From: Thermoanaerobacter pseudethanolicus ATCC 33223 | Lineage (GTDB): Bacteria; Bacillota; Thermoanaerobacteria; Thermoanaerobacterales; Thermoanaerobacteraceae | Direction of reading: 5' to 3' | DNA length: 64,000 nt | Assembly (NCBI RefSeq): GCF_000019085.1 | Contig: NC_010321.1 | Span: 442,501-506,500, forward strand | Part shown: positions 1 through 9,745 of the stretch, piece after piece | How positions within the stretch are numbered: position 1 is the first letter of the stretch | Layout: each line of letters opens with the position of its first letter | Program-made: the position numbers and the translations under genes | The notes under the pieces: model-generated | Told to the model about the DNA's origin: nothing | Database searches by the model: none | What the model saw: the letters and a program-made list of their open reading frames with translations, nothing else

Positions 1-1190
<1,190 letters not shown>

Positions 1191-1221
1191 TAAGGCTTTG
1201 TGCAGTTTTGAGGGTCTAGAT

Positions 1222-1374
1222 TTCCGGTGGCGATAGCGGAGGGGAAACACCCGTTCCCATTCCGAACACGGTCCACAAGGGGCCCCCAGACGGTCGCAAG
1301 ACCGGCTGGGGTGCTAGTTAAGCCCTCCAGCGCCGATGGTACTGCTTTCGCGGGAGAGTAGGTCGCTGCCGGAA
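1222..1374 (+). rRNA. 5S ribosomal RNA with a ~44-nt internal expansion
   Basis: Helix I is clear: TTCCGGTGGC at the 5' end pairs over 10 bp with GCTGCCGGAA at the 3' end. The conserved CCGAACACGG is normally followed at once by AAGTTAAG, but here about 44 nt (1272-1315) intervene before AGTTAAGCCC. The insert folds into a clean hairpin: CCCCAG/CTGGGG, then CGGTC/GACCG, closed by a GCAA (GNRA) tetraloop. The helix near 1341-1352 is shorter than usual, so the total is 153 nt instead of about 117. Expanded 5S rRNAs are known from Thermoanaerobacterales, so this is probably functional and not a broken copy. Confidence 0.93.
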
Positions 1375-1383
1375 TTAAAATAT

Positions 1384-1461
<78 letters not shown>

Positions 1462-1464
1462 CGT

Positions 1465-1539
1465 GGCCCCGTGGTCAAGTGGTTAAGACACCGCCCTTTC
1501 ACGGCGGCAACATGGGTTCGAATCCCGTCGGGGTCACCA
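1465..1539 (+). tRNA. tRNA-Glu (TTC)
   Basis: Acceptor GGCCCCG/CGGGGTC, anticodon loop CTTTCAC (anticodon TTC), TTCGA T-loop, discriminator A and encoded CCA. Confidence 0.97.
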
Positions 1540-1548
1540 AATAAATAT

Positions 1549-1624
1549 GGGCCTTTAGCTCAGCTGGCAGAGCGGTCGGCTCATAACCGATTGGTCCGGG
1601 GTTCAAATCCCTGAAGGCCCACCA
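1549..1624 (+). tRNA. tRNA-Met (CAT)
   Basis: Acceptor GGGCCTT/AAGGCCC, anticodon loop CTCATAA (CAT), encoded CCA. The fully paired acceptor end argues for elongator Met (or a CAT-Ile2 tRNA) and against an initiator. Confidence 0.93.
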
Positions 1625-1649
1625 TTTCAATAAAATTAAATAATAATGC

Positions 1650-1726
1650 GGCCCAATAGCTCAGTTGGTTAGAGCGCCAGCCTGTCACGCTGGAGGTCGA
1701 GGGTTCAAGTCCCTTTTGGGTCGCCA
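1650..1726 (+). tRNA. tRNA-Asp (GTC)
   Basis: Acceptor GGCCCAA/TTGGGTC, anticodon loop CTGTCAC (GTC), discriminator G, encoded CCA. Confidence 0.97.
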
Positions 1727-1735
1727 TTATGTTAT

Positions 1736-1811
1736 GCCTCGATAGCTCAGTAGGTAGAGCAAGGGACTGAAAATCCCTGTGTCAGTGGTTCGATTCCACT
1801 TCGAGGCACCA
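1736..1811 (+). tRNA. tRNA-Phe (GAA)
   Basis: Acceptor GCCTCGA/TCGAGGC, anticodon loop CTGAAAA (GAA), discriminator A, encoded CCA. Confidence 0.97.
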
Positions 1812-1840
1812 TAATTTTTTTTATGGAGGTTTTAGTTATT

Positions 1841-1915
1841 GCTGGCGTAGCTCAGTGGCAGAGCAGTTGATTCGTAATCAACAGGTCGTGGGTTCGAATC
1901 CCACTGCCAGCTCCA
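1841..1915 (+). tRNA. tRNA-Thr (CGT)
   Basis: Acceptor GCTGGCG/TGCCAGC, anticodon loop TTCGTAA (CGT), discriminator T, encoded CCA. Last tRNA of the rRNA operon. Confidence 0.96.
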
Positions 1916-1932
1916 GTATTTATGCATATTTT

Positions 1933-1964
1933 AAGGGTATCGACATTGTGTCGATACCCTTTTT
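1933..1964 (+). terminator. rRNA/tRNA operon terminator
   Basis: A 13-bp perfect stem (AAGGGTATCGACA with its complement) and a 3-nt loop, followed by a T-run: a strong intrinsic terminator just after tRNA-Thr. Confidence 0.92.
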
Positions 1965-2011
1965 GTGTGCGAAATTAAAATAAGATTTACACTTGTTAAC
2001 ATTGATTATTC

Positions 2012-2040
2012 TTGACATTGAAAATCATAGGCATTACAAT
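2012..2040 (+). promoter_or_regulatory. Sigma-A-type promoter for the HTH-TPR regulator
   Basis: TTGACA and TACAAT are separated by 17 bp. Transcription would start near 2047, giving a leader of about 120 nt. No other gene lies between it and the regulator. Confidence 0.75.
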
Positions 2041-2169
2041 GAATTGGACGGTAGTAATGGAGAGGAATCCGATTCAAGGCAGAGTATTTTACGAAAAATA
2101 TGAAGTTGACTAGTCAAAATCCAGTACAGTATTAATTTACACATTTTTTACTAAAAGGTAGGGATGTTT

Positions 2170-3456
2170 ATGGAATTTCTAACACCCGGTGAAAGAGTTA
2201 AAAAAATTAGAAAAATGCTCAAAATGAAACAAAGAGAACTAAAATCTGAAAATATTACAAGAGGCTTTATAAGTATGATTGAAAGTGGCAGAAGTACCAT
2301 GAGTAAAGAAACTGCTTCTATTATTGCAGATAAGTTTAATAAAAGAGCTCAAGAGCTGGGTATAGATTTAAATATAGATGGGAATTATCTTTTGATGACT
2401 CCTGCAGAAGAAGCTGAATATTACTGTATTCAAAAGCTAGAAGAAATTAGAAGTTTGGAAGATTTAAACGAATTAAAAGAAATATTTGAAATTGCTGATA
2501 AATATAAAATAAAGAGAGTAACTGCTTTAGCATACGTAAAAATAGGTGATATAATGTATAGTAGTTGTAATTACCAAGACGCATTTACAAACTATTATAA
2601 AGCCCTTGATATATTGCTACTTAATAATATAAAAGACCAATTGCCATATACTTACAACATGTTAGGTGCTTGTAAAGTAAATATGCTAGAATTTTCTGAG
2701 GCAATAATATATTTTGACAAAGCTATAGAATATGCGGACGAAATTAATGCTATTGATATAAAAAATAAAGCGATTTATAACAGTGCTTTGTGTTATAGAT
2801 GTATTGGTCAACCAATTATCGCAATTGATTATATTGATAAATATCTCTCAACTGGGGATAAAGAGAAGGATTTTGTACACTACATATACGCAAATTCAAT
2901 AAAGGCAAACTGCTACAGGGATATGGGAAATTATGAGAAAGCGTTAGAAATATTCAAAAGATTGGTTGGCGAAATAGTTGATGAGGAACATCATTTACTA
3001 GGCTATCTTTATACAAACATTGGAGAAATTTATATGGAGAAAAATAATTTCAAAGAATCTCTAGAATATTTCAATAAGGCTGAGAGAATTAGACGCAAGA
3101 AAGATGAAAATTTACTGGGACACACCTTAATCGAAAAAGCAAATCTCTACATAAAAATGAAATTATATGACGAAGCACGCTCTTTATTAGAAGAAGGTCT
3201 TGAAATATCATACAGAAATAGTGACATAGAATATGTAGTAAAAGGCAGTTACCTTTTGATAGAAGTGTACAAACAGTTAGGGAGTAAACAAGCTATCATA
3301 GAAATATATAAAAAGATGATAGATGTACTTCAAGGCACAAGTAATAAAAAAGAAGTTCTAAAAGTTTACATAGAATTATCACTATTGTATATCGAAGACA
3401 ACGATATAACTAATTCCAGTTATTATTTACAAAAAGCTAGAGAAATTATTAAATAA
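2170..3456 (+). CDS. XRE-family HTH regulator with C-terminal TPR repeats (RRNPP-like)
   Basis: About 428 aa. Residues 1-65 form an XRE-type helix-turn-helix (ERVKKIRKMLKMKQREL ... ISMIESGR). The rest is a chain of tetratricopeptide-like helix pairs with repeated [Y/F]xxAhxhF/Y units, such as NYEKALEIFKRL and NFKESLEYFNKAERI. HTH plus TPR is the layout of RRNPP regulators such as PlcR, ComR and Rgg, many of which bind short secreted peptides. The ATG at 2170 fits the AGGTAGGG ribosome site better than the ATG at 2164. It directly precedes the peptide/ABC/radical SAM genes and probably controls them (inference from position). A peptide ligand is not proven. Confidence 0.82.
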   Translation: MEFLTPGERVKKIRKMLKMKQRELKSENITRGFISMIESGRSTMSKETASIIADKFNKRAQELGIDLNIDGNYLLMTPAEEAEYYCIQKLEEIRSLEDLNELKEIFEIADKYKIKRVTALAYVKIGDIMYSSCNYQDAFTNYYKALDILLLNNIKDQLPYTYNMLGACKVNMLEFSEAIIYFDKAIEYADEINAIDIKNKAIYNSALCYRCIGQPIIAIDYIDKYLSTGDKEKDFVHYIYANSIKANCYRDMGNYEKALEIFKRLVGEIVDEEHHLLGYLYTNIGEIYMEKNNFKESLEYFNKAERIRRKKDENLLGHTLIEKANLYIKMKLYDEARSLLEEGLEISYRNSDIEYVVKGSYLLIEVYKQLGSKQAIIEIYKKMIDVLQGTSNKKEVLKVYIELSLLYIEDNDITNSSYYLQKAREIIK

Positions 3457-3549
3457 AAAAGCAATAAAAAAATAAAAAATATATTGTATTTTTATTTTTT
3501 ATGTTAAAATAAAATCAAACGTTTAACTAGTAATTAAAAAGGAGGGGTA

Positions 3550-3807
3550 ATGAAAATGATAAAAAAACTTAAAGCATTACTCACATTAGTGATAGGAATT
3601 ATTCTTTTTACATATATGGCTGTTGTAATTCCATTTGAAAATCCTCCTGTCTGGGTTATATGTCTTTCATGTGAATTACTTCCTTTATGCGGTGGCGGTT
3701 GCCCAGGGTTAATATTCGATAGATATGGTACATTACAAGAAGTTGATCCTCGTTGTTGTAGGAGGAAAAACAATGAAACCCCAAATAATCGTCAAAAATG
3801 TCAGTAA
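3550..3807 (+). CDS. Small membrane peptide with SPASM-like cysteine tail
   Basis: 85 aa behind a strong GGAGGGG site; the in-frame ATG at 3556 is an alternative start. Residues 8-30 are hydrophobic (one membrane helix or signal). The second half has CLSC, LPLCGGGCPG and DPRCC, a pattern very like the C-terminal cluster-binding SPASM/twitch motif of radical SAM maturases, but no radical SAM core is present. The last 35 nt overlap the following ABC gene, whose ribosome site lies in this frame. It may be a modified-peptide precursor, a small iron-sulfur protein, or an in-frame deletion joining a peptide gene's start to a maturase's end. I cannot choose between these from sequence alone. Confidence 0.6.
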   Translation: MKMIKKLKALLTLVIGIILFTYMAVVIPFENPPVWVICLSCELLPLCGGGCPGLIFDRYGTLQEVDPRCCRRKNNETPNNRQKCQ

Positions 3808-4759
3808 AACTTATAAAGTATACATAAAAGAAAATGGCATGATAAATGCAGTTAAAAGCTTTTTCAATCGTAAATACAAATACATACAAGCAGTAAAAGA
3901 CATTTCTTTTACTGTAAATCAAGGAGAAATACTTGGACTAATTGGTCTTAACGGTGCTGGAAAAACTACCACAATTAAATTGGTATCCGGCATAATTAAA
4001 GCAGATAAAGGTATTATAAGGGTATTAGGAAAAGACCCATTTTTACGCTCCAAAGAGTATAGAAATAAAGTATCATTAGTAATGGGACAAAAAGGGCAGT
4101 TAGATCCAGACTTATCCATCATTGATTCTGTAAAACTATTTGCCTCTATTTATTCTATTGACAAAAAAGAAGCAATTTCTAGGACAAAATCTATGGCAGA
4201 AGAACTTAACTTGTCAGAAATAGACCTGCAAAAACAGGTCAGAACTCTGTCTTTAGGACAGAGGATGAAAGGTGAATTAATATTATCTTTTATTCATCTG
4301 CCAGTAATCGTTTTTCTTGATGAACCTACACTAGGATTGGATTTCATCACCCAAAGGGCTATTAGAAATTACCTAAAAAATTATAAAAAGAAATATAATG
4401 CATCCATAATACTCACAAGCCACTATATAACTGATATTGAGGATTTATGCGACAATATATACATACTGCATAAAGGACATGAGCTCTACTATGGAACAAT
4501 TGACAAATTAAAAAGCATGGTACCTAATATAAGAAAAGTAAGGTTTAATGCAAGTAATTGTGCCATTGAAAGAATCAGTAAATATTATAAGGTAGAAAAG
4601 GCAGATGAAGAACAAGAATACTTCATAAGGTTTAACCCTCATGAGACGATAAATGTAATGAAAATCTTATCAAATGAAATTGAAGTTTCAAATATAAATT
4701 TTCATGACGATACTCTTGACATAATAATAGAATCATTATATAAGGGTGCAGAGAAATGA
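3773..4759 (+). CDS. ABC exporter ATP-binding protein
   Basis: 328 aa. The start ATG follows AGGAGG by 7 nt; an upstream ATG at 3725 lacks such a site. Walker A is GLNGAGKTT, the Q-loop region VMGQKGQLDPDLS, the signature LSLGQRMKGEL, Walker B VIVFLDEPTLGLD and the H-loop LTSHY. The protein resembles the ATPase of the COG4586/4587/3694 ABC-2 exporter trio, and its two permeases follow with overlapping reading frames. Substrate unknown. The context of radical SAM enzymes and a small peptide suggests export of, or immunity to, a modified peptide (inference). Confidence 0.9.
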   Translation: MKPQIIVKNVSKTYKVYIKENGMINAVKSFFNRKYKYIQAVKDISFTVNQGEILGLIGLNGAGKTTTIKLVSGIIKADKGIIRVLGKDPFLRSKEYRNKVSLVMGQKGQLDPDLSIIDSVKLFASIYSIDKKEAISRTKSMAEELNLSEIDLQKQVRTLSLGQRMKGELILSFIHLPVIVFLDEPTLGLDFITQRAIRNYLKNYKKKYNASIILTSHYITDIEDLCDNIYILHKGHELYYGTIDKLKSMVPNIRKVRFNASNCAIERISKYYKVEKADEEQEYFIRFNPHETINVMKILSNEIEVSNINFHDDTLDIIIESLYKGAEK

Positions 4760-5550
4760 AGACTTTGTATACTTTCATGGGATATTTTGAGTACTCAATA
4801 AAAAAGCTCCTGATGTACAGAATCTACATTATAGGAGAACTTCTAAGTTCATTAATCGTGCCGGTTATAATCAGTTTCTTTCTTTGGAGGGCCTTGATTG
4901 AAACAAACCCTATAAACTACAGCTTAAAAGAAATGATGATTTATATAATAATTTCCAATATAATACTTTTGTTTACACAGATCCACGCTGAACATGACAT
5001 TGAAAGAGATATAAAGACTTATAGACTTGGTCAAAAACTTTTACTGCCTATAGATTATCTTACAAGTATTTCATACAGTTACTTAACCTCAAGCCTTGCT
5101 AAATTTACAATTGTATATCTTCCTATAATTGTTATAATTTCAATTTGGGCAAAGATTGAGATTCCGGCAAACCGCCTATTATATCTACCTATTACATTAA
5201 CTTTCGGCTTTTTACTCAATGCTTTATTTTCCTTTATAATAGGCTTATTATCCTTTTGGCTGACAGAAATATGGGGTATAGCTGCTGTAAGAAACTTACT
5301 GACAGGACTTTTCTCAGGTGCTATTTTTCCTCTAGACCTTTTACCTAAGAAAGTAGAATCATTTATGCTACTTACCCCTTTTCCATATATGACCTTCATA
5401 CCTGCAAAACTCATAAGTGATGATAGCTTTGATATTAAAATAGTGAATAAAGGATTATTTATTTCTCTAATCTGGGTGTTAATACTTGGTTTAATTGTAT
5501 TTTTACTCGTAAAAAATGGGCTAAAAAAATACACCTCTCATGGGGCGTGA
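4756..5550 (+). CDS. ABC-2 type exporter permease 1
   Basis: 264 aa with about six hydrophobic segments and no cytoplasmic enzyme domain. It resembles the COG4587 permease that partners COG4586 ATPases. The start overlaps the ATPase stop by 4 nt (ATGA), which implies translational coupling. No substrate-specific motif is visible. Confidence 0.85.
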   Translation: MKTLYTFMGYFEYSIKKLLMYRIYIIGELLSSLIVPVIISFFLWRALIETNPINYSLKEMMIYIIISNIILLFTQIHAEHDIERDIKTYRLGQKLLLPIDYLTSISYSYLTSSLAKFTIVYLPIIVIISIWAKIEIPANRLLYLPITLTFGFLLNALFSFIIGLLSFWLTEIWGIAAVRNLLTGLFSGAIFPLDLLPKKVESFMLLTPFPYMTFIPAKLISDDSFDIKIVNKGLFISLIWVLILGLIVFLLVKNGLKKYTSHGA

Positions 5551-5554
5551 AAAC

Positions 5555-6316
5555 ATGCTAATTGAATCTGTAAAATTTTCAATTAAAAAAGCAATTCAAT
5601 ACAGAGCAAATTTAATCAGCTGGTTTTTGGCAGACCTATCTTTATACACTGCAATATTTTTAGGTTATTATCTACTTACACAGAGAATTACTGTCTTTGG
5701 CGATTACAGGAGGGAACAGATTCTTTTTTACATAACCTGTTTCTTTTTAGTAAACAACATATATGCTATCTTTTTTGCAGAAGCAGTTTCTAAATTTGGT
5801 CAGTCTGTTTTAACAGGATACTTTGATTTTGATTTATTAAAACCTCAGCCTCTCATAAAATACATTGTACTAAAAAACTTAAATTTCCCTGCAGCTCTTT
5901 CAACTCCACTGTTAATATTTCTAAATATATACTGTCTGAAACTATGTGGAATTAAATTGACAATACCTTATATCATTTCTATTTTTAGTGCTTCTATTTT
6001 AATGGGACTTTTATTCTTTATAGTTTACAGTTTCACTCTTTTAGGTTTAAGGTCTGAGGCAATTTCAGCAATAGTCCTGCAGCTTTTAACAATGGCAGAA
6101 AAACCCGATACAGTTTTTCCAAAAATCCTCCGCAATCTTCTCATATATGCGATTCCCATTTTCTTATTTAGTGCAATTCCTGCAAGGATTGCCCTTGGTA
6201 AGAGCAGTATATATGAAAATATATGGTGTTATTTATCCCCCTTACTATATTATTTGGTTTTAAAAATTATCCTTTGCCAAGGGCTGAAAAAATACCAGTC
6301 AGGAGGAGAATTATGA
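5555..6316 (+). CDS. ABC-2 type exporter permease 2
   Basis: About 253 aa, six predicted membrane helices, similar to COG3694 permeases that pair with COG4587 proteins. I prefer the ATG at 5555, which has a GGGG-containing site upstream; the ATG at 5540 overlaps permease 1 and has no ribosome site. The C-terminal frame runs straight into the ribosome site of the next gene, so these form one operon. Confidence 0.83.
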   Translation: MLIESVKFSIKKAIQYRANLISWFLADLSLYTAIFLGYYLLTQRITVFGDYRREQILFYITCFFLVNNIYAIFFAEAVSKFGQSVLTGYFDFDLLKPQPLIKYIVLKNLNFPAALSTPLLIFLNIYCLKLCGIKLTIPYIISIFSASILMGLLFFIVYSFTLLGLRSEAISAIVLQLLTMAEKPDTVFPKILRNLLIYAIPIFLFSAIPARIALGKSSIYENIWCYLSPLLYYLVLKIILCQGLKKYQSGGEL

Positions 6317-7512
6317 ACAAGATTTTAGAATATTTAAAATATTGTAAACACAGTAATATTATTTTAACTGGAGGGATGAAGATATTTGATACTATAACAG
6401 AATATTACATTGAAAAAGGAATTCAACCCTCATATCCTCTATATCTAAGCTTATCTGTTACATCAATGTGCAACGGACAGTGCCTTTTATGTAGCTCTGA
6501 ATCTAAAAAATTTTGGAGTGGGGAGATTGATAAGGCGAATCCTTTGTTAAAGAAACGCCTAGTTGAATTGTCAGAGAATAATCCTCCGGTTGTTTTCATT
6601 TTATCAGGTGGAGAGCCATTATTGTTTCCAACCAGGTGCAAGGAATATTTAGAAATTTTTTACGACACAAGTGTAATATTTGGGCTTTTTTCAAATTTAG
6701 CTTTGGATCTAGATTATAAACGATTAAAAATAGTAGAAATTCTTGAAGAAAGACCTTTTTCTTTCATACAAACAAGCATTGATAGTATTGACAAAAATGA
6801 ACATGAGCTGTTAAGAAAGGGTACAAATTTGGCTGTTATTCTAAGTAACATAAAGTATTTAAAGAGGAAAAATATAAAAATAAAAGTAAATACAACTATT
6901 TCTCCATATAATTATAAAAGTATAATGGATATTGTAAAGTATGTATTTAATGAAGGGATTGAAAGCTTACATATTAATCCGGTTCTCCCTTTTGGGCGAG
7001 CAAAAGACAAAATTGATGAAAGATTGTGTATTGAGATTGTTGATGCGTTGATAAAGGTAGTAAGCAGCAGGGAGTTTAATAATATTAAAGAGCATTCAAT
7101 TACATTTCCAAGTGAATTAATTCCGTTATCTTATATTGGTTCTAAATATGAAGATATTTTAGAAGTTTATGATAACAGTAAAAAAATGAAAAACAAGTTT
7201 CTGAGCCATCAATTTGTATGTGGCATTTCCCATGAAAATTGCACATGCGGTATAGGGTGGTTTCCAGAGATTTATATTTCGCTCGAAGATAAAAAAATAG
7301 AGGAAGCTTTCCGTATAGCTCTTTCCTATGGCAAAAAATATTATTACGCTACGTGCGAAAAATGCTACCAATATTATAATTGCGACTTTGAATCATCTTA
7401 TACAGGTAAATGCTTAATGATGGAACTATACAACAAAATAGAATATATACTTAATTATAATACACCACTGTCAGAGGAAGAATCTATAAGAAGAAAGTGT
7501 TTAATGAATTAG
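6313..7512 (+). CDS. Radical SAM enzyme 1 of the peptide-like island
   Basis: 399 aa; ATG preceded by AGGAGG 6 nt away and overlapping the permease stop by 4 nt. The [4Fe-4S]-SAM motif is CNGQCLLC (CX3CX2C) near residue 54, followed by LSGGEPL. The C-terminal third has further cysteines (CGISHENCTCG, then CEKCYQYYNC), consistent with auxiliary cluster ligation as in SPASM/twitch enzymes, though not the canonical seven-cysteine pattern. It probably modifies a peptide or small molecule exported by the preceding transporter (inference). Substrate and reaction cannot be read from sequence. Confidence 0.85.
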   Translation: MNKILEYLKYCKHSNIILTGGMKIFDTITEYYIEKGIQPSYPLYLSLSVTSMCNGQCLLCSSESKKFWSGEIDKANPLLKKRLVELSENNPPVVFILSGGEPLLFPTRCKEYLEIFYDTSVIFGLFSNLALDLDYKRLKIVEILEERPFSFIQTSIDSIDKNEHELLRKGTNLAVILSNIKYLKRKNIKIKVNTTISPYNYKSIMDIVKYVFNEGIESLHINPVLPFGRAKDKIDERLCIEIVDALIKVVSSREFNNIKEHSITFPSELIPLSYIGSKYEDILEVYDNSKKMKNKFLSHQFVCGISHENCTCGIGWFPEIYISLEDKKIEEAFRIALSYGKKYYYATCEKCYQYYNCDFESSYTGKCLMMELYNKIEYILNYNTPLSEEESIRRKCLMN

Positions 7513-8513
7513 AAGAGATAAGTAAAGGAATGTTTGAAGTAATTATTGGAATGACAAGAGAATGTAATGGAAATTGCAATTTCTGTCAGGTTGGGGGGCC
7601 ACAAAGAGATATCAATAAAAGGTTTGATTATAAACAACTGGTTAGGTTTTTAAAAGGAAATAATTATCATATACAAATAACAGGTGGCGAACCTTTAATT
7701 AGAAAAAAAGAACTAGCTCCATTGATTCAGGATCTCAAAGAAGATGGTCATATGATAACTTTGTTAACAAACCTAGTTCTTATCGATAAGAAGTTTATTG
7801 AACTCTTAAAAGAATCATTTTCTATATTAGATGTGGTTCAGGTTTCTATTTATGCACACAATCCACAACTTCATGAGATTATAAGTGGAAGAAATGATTG
7901 GAGCAAACTAAACGCTTTAATCACAGAGCTTATTAATAATGGTATTCAATTGAGAGCAAACTTGACTTTAACGAAAGAAAATGTAAGATATATTAAAGAA
8001 ATTTATAATTTTTACAAATCTCTGGGGGTGAAACAAATATCAATAAGTAGTCTTATTAAAAAAGGGAGAGCTTTTCATTTGGTTGACGAAAAGTATATCT
8101 ACGACTACATTTATTATATGTACGAATTCCTCGAAAAAAACAATCCTAAATTTATAACAATTTCGATACCTATTGAACTTCTCAAAACTTATTCAAATAT
8201 AAAAAGTAATTTTGGACATTATGTAAAAAATGACAACTTAATAGTTTTAGAGAAAGACAAATTATATATTCATTATGATGGAAATGTTTACTCATTGCTA
8301 ACAGGGAAATTAATTTGTGAAATTTCTGCAAATAATGCAAAGAACATAGTCATTCCTCCCTTAAAACGCAACTTGTCTAAGTCAGAGTGTGCTAGGTGCC
8401 ATGCTTTTTATCTTTGTAAAGGTCGTGAAGATTTCGAATTAATAAGAGCTAAATACGGAAACTTGAATTTTTCTCAGTGTGATTTAGAATTAGAGAATAT
8501 AAATGTACTTTAA
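7497..8513 (+). CDS. Radical SAM enzyme 2 of the peptide-like island
   Basis: 338 aa from a GTG that overlaps the end of radical SAM 1 by 16 nt; the ribosome site is weak (AAGAAAG), which suggests coupling. An ATG at 7530 is a less likely start. The cluster motif is CNGNCNFC near residue 23, with TGGEPLIRK behind it. The C-terminus has CARCHAFYLC (CX2CX5C), like part of a SPASM domain. It differs clearly from enzyme 1, so the pair is not a recent duplication. A two-enzyme maturation step acting on one product is plausible but inferred. Confidence 0.83.
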   Translation: MFNELEEISKGMFEVIIGMTRECNGNCNFCQVGGPQRDINKRFDYKQLVRFLKGNNYHIQITGGEPLIRKKELAPLIQDLKEDGHMITLLTNLVLIDKKFIELLKESFSILDVVQVSIYAHNPQLHEIISGRNDWSKLNALITELINNGIQLRANLTLTKENVRYIKEIYNFYKSLGVKQISISSLIKKGRAFHLVDEKYIYDYIYYMYEFLEKNNPKFITISIPIELLKTYSNIKSNFGHYVKNDNLIVLEKDKLYIHYDGNVYSLLTGKLICEISANNAKNIVIPPLKRNLSKSECARCHAFYLCKGREDFELIRAKYGNLNFSQCDLELENINVL

Positions 8514-9065
8514 TATTCTTATTTAAAATACCATAATTGGTAGTACATTACTATTCCAAAGACAGCAAGGGGAAATTGACCTATTATCCTGTTAATAGAA
8601 AAAACATTATATCAAGATAAGATTAAAACTTATCTAGTTTTCATAAAGAGACTCTGATTAACTTTGATTTTACATTTAAGCCTTGCAGTGATAAAAATTA
8701 ATAAAAAGTTTACAACAAAGAACTTTGTTTATTGCACAGAAAACGTAATATTCCTTAAATACCTCGGGTGAGAAGGCACATTTTCCTGTAGAGATCCTCT
8801 CCAAAAGAACATCAGGTTTAAAAGGTCATGAAAGAATAGCTCATGAAAGTAGATGAGGAACATCCTTAGATCATGACTTGTTATTTGACGAAGTAGAGAA
8901 CTATCTTGCTTTAAATACCTCGGCTGTTTATGTAAGACTAAAAATACTCCCAGTGTTAGTGTAAAATTTCAGTAGGTGACAATGCAGGAAAATGAGGTAT
9001 GAATATAGAAAAAAGACCTCACCGGGAAAAACCAAAAATCAAATCAAAGGAAGGCGAGGTCTGAT
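8514..9065. other. AT-rich gap without a recognisable gene
   Basis: I see no supported ORF here. Short inverted repeats occur (GATAAG/CTTATC near 8618-8636, ACAAAG/CTTTGT near 8713-8727). From about 8990 it runs into the left flank of an ISLre2-type element, seen by the repeated GAGGT(C/A) blocks. It looks like debris of earlier insertions. A very short precursor-peptide gene cannot be excluded. Confidence 0.5.
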
Positions 9066-9340
9066 ATGTTATTAGATATTGACACATAGTGGGTATAATC
9101 CTGCTTTTTATTCAAGGTTTAATGAGAATAATAAGGGAGAGTAAAGATTTTTATGAACTGGAGAAAGGGATACATGAACTTACACAAAAAGTATCAAGAC
9201 AACTTCTTGAGTGGGCAGCAGAAGAGATGGATAAAAAGTTGATGGAAGACCGAGGCAAAAGAGTGTGGGAAGTAGTAGGATTTAGAGCGAAGCAGGTAAT
9301 AAGCATTTTTGGGGAATTCACATATACAGAAGTTTGCTAG
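9066..9340 (+). pseudogene. ISLre2-family transposase, N-terminal remnant
   Basis: ATG at 9066 opens MLLDIDT and stops at once. A shift of frame near 9087 (two extra bases) continues as VGIILLFIQGLMRII, then DFYELEKGIHELTQKVSRQ and KVWE/VWEVVGFRAKQV-like sequence up to GEFTYTEVC. This is the start of an ISLre2 (UPF0236) transposase, normally about 450-480 aa; everything after residue about 90 is missing. The cut end joins a radical SAM remnant, so a deletion probably fused the two. Confidence 0.75.
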
Positions 9341-9341
9341 A

Positions 9342-9623
9342 GGACACCTCTTCAATCTTGATATCGAGATTACTACTCTTTGTAATCTTGCTTGCCAAAC
9401 GTGCTACAATGAACCAATTCACCCACAAGTTATGACAGTGGAATAGTTTAATCGTATTTTGCCAGATGCACGGCAACTTATAGAGTGTTTGGAGATGGAT
9501 GGGCTTTGGCTGACGATTTCTGGGGGAGAGCCGTTGACAAATGGCCACATATGGGACATGCTTCAGCTGGCTCAAGGGCAGGACTTTAGAGGCATTGCAA
9601 TTATCACTATTTACTTTCGTTAA
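9342..9623 (+). pseudogene. Radical SAM protein remnant with internal stop
   Basis: Read in the frame of position 9333, the DNA encodes GHLFNLDIEITTLCNLACQTC and then YNEP, a perfect CX3CX2C radical SAM cluster motif. An in-frame TAG at 9444-9446 interrupts it, after which LTISGGEPLTNG (the GGE motif) appears before the frame ends at TAA 9621-9623. Only about 90 codons survive of a protein that should have 300 or more. It is the third radical SAM gene of the island and is clearly dead. Confidence 0.78.
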
Positions 9624-9745
9624 TATAGATAAGACAGTTTTTAAAACTTAATTGGTGCATCAACAGAAGAAATATATACAAAGTTACCAATTTAATTTTA
9701 ACTTTATACAGGTTTAAAAGAGAACATAACTTGGGGATGATAAGG

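Noticed and set aside
3725-3772. Upstream ATG for the ABC ATPase
   Set aside because: No ribosome site, and the added 16 residues do not belong to the ABC fold; ATG 3773 has AGGAGG.
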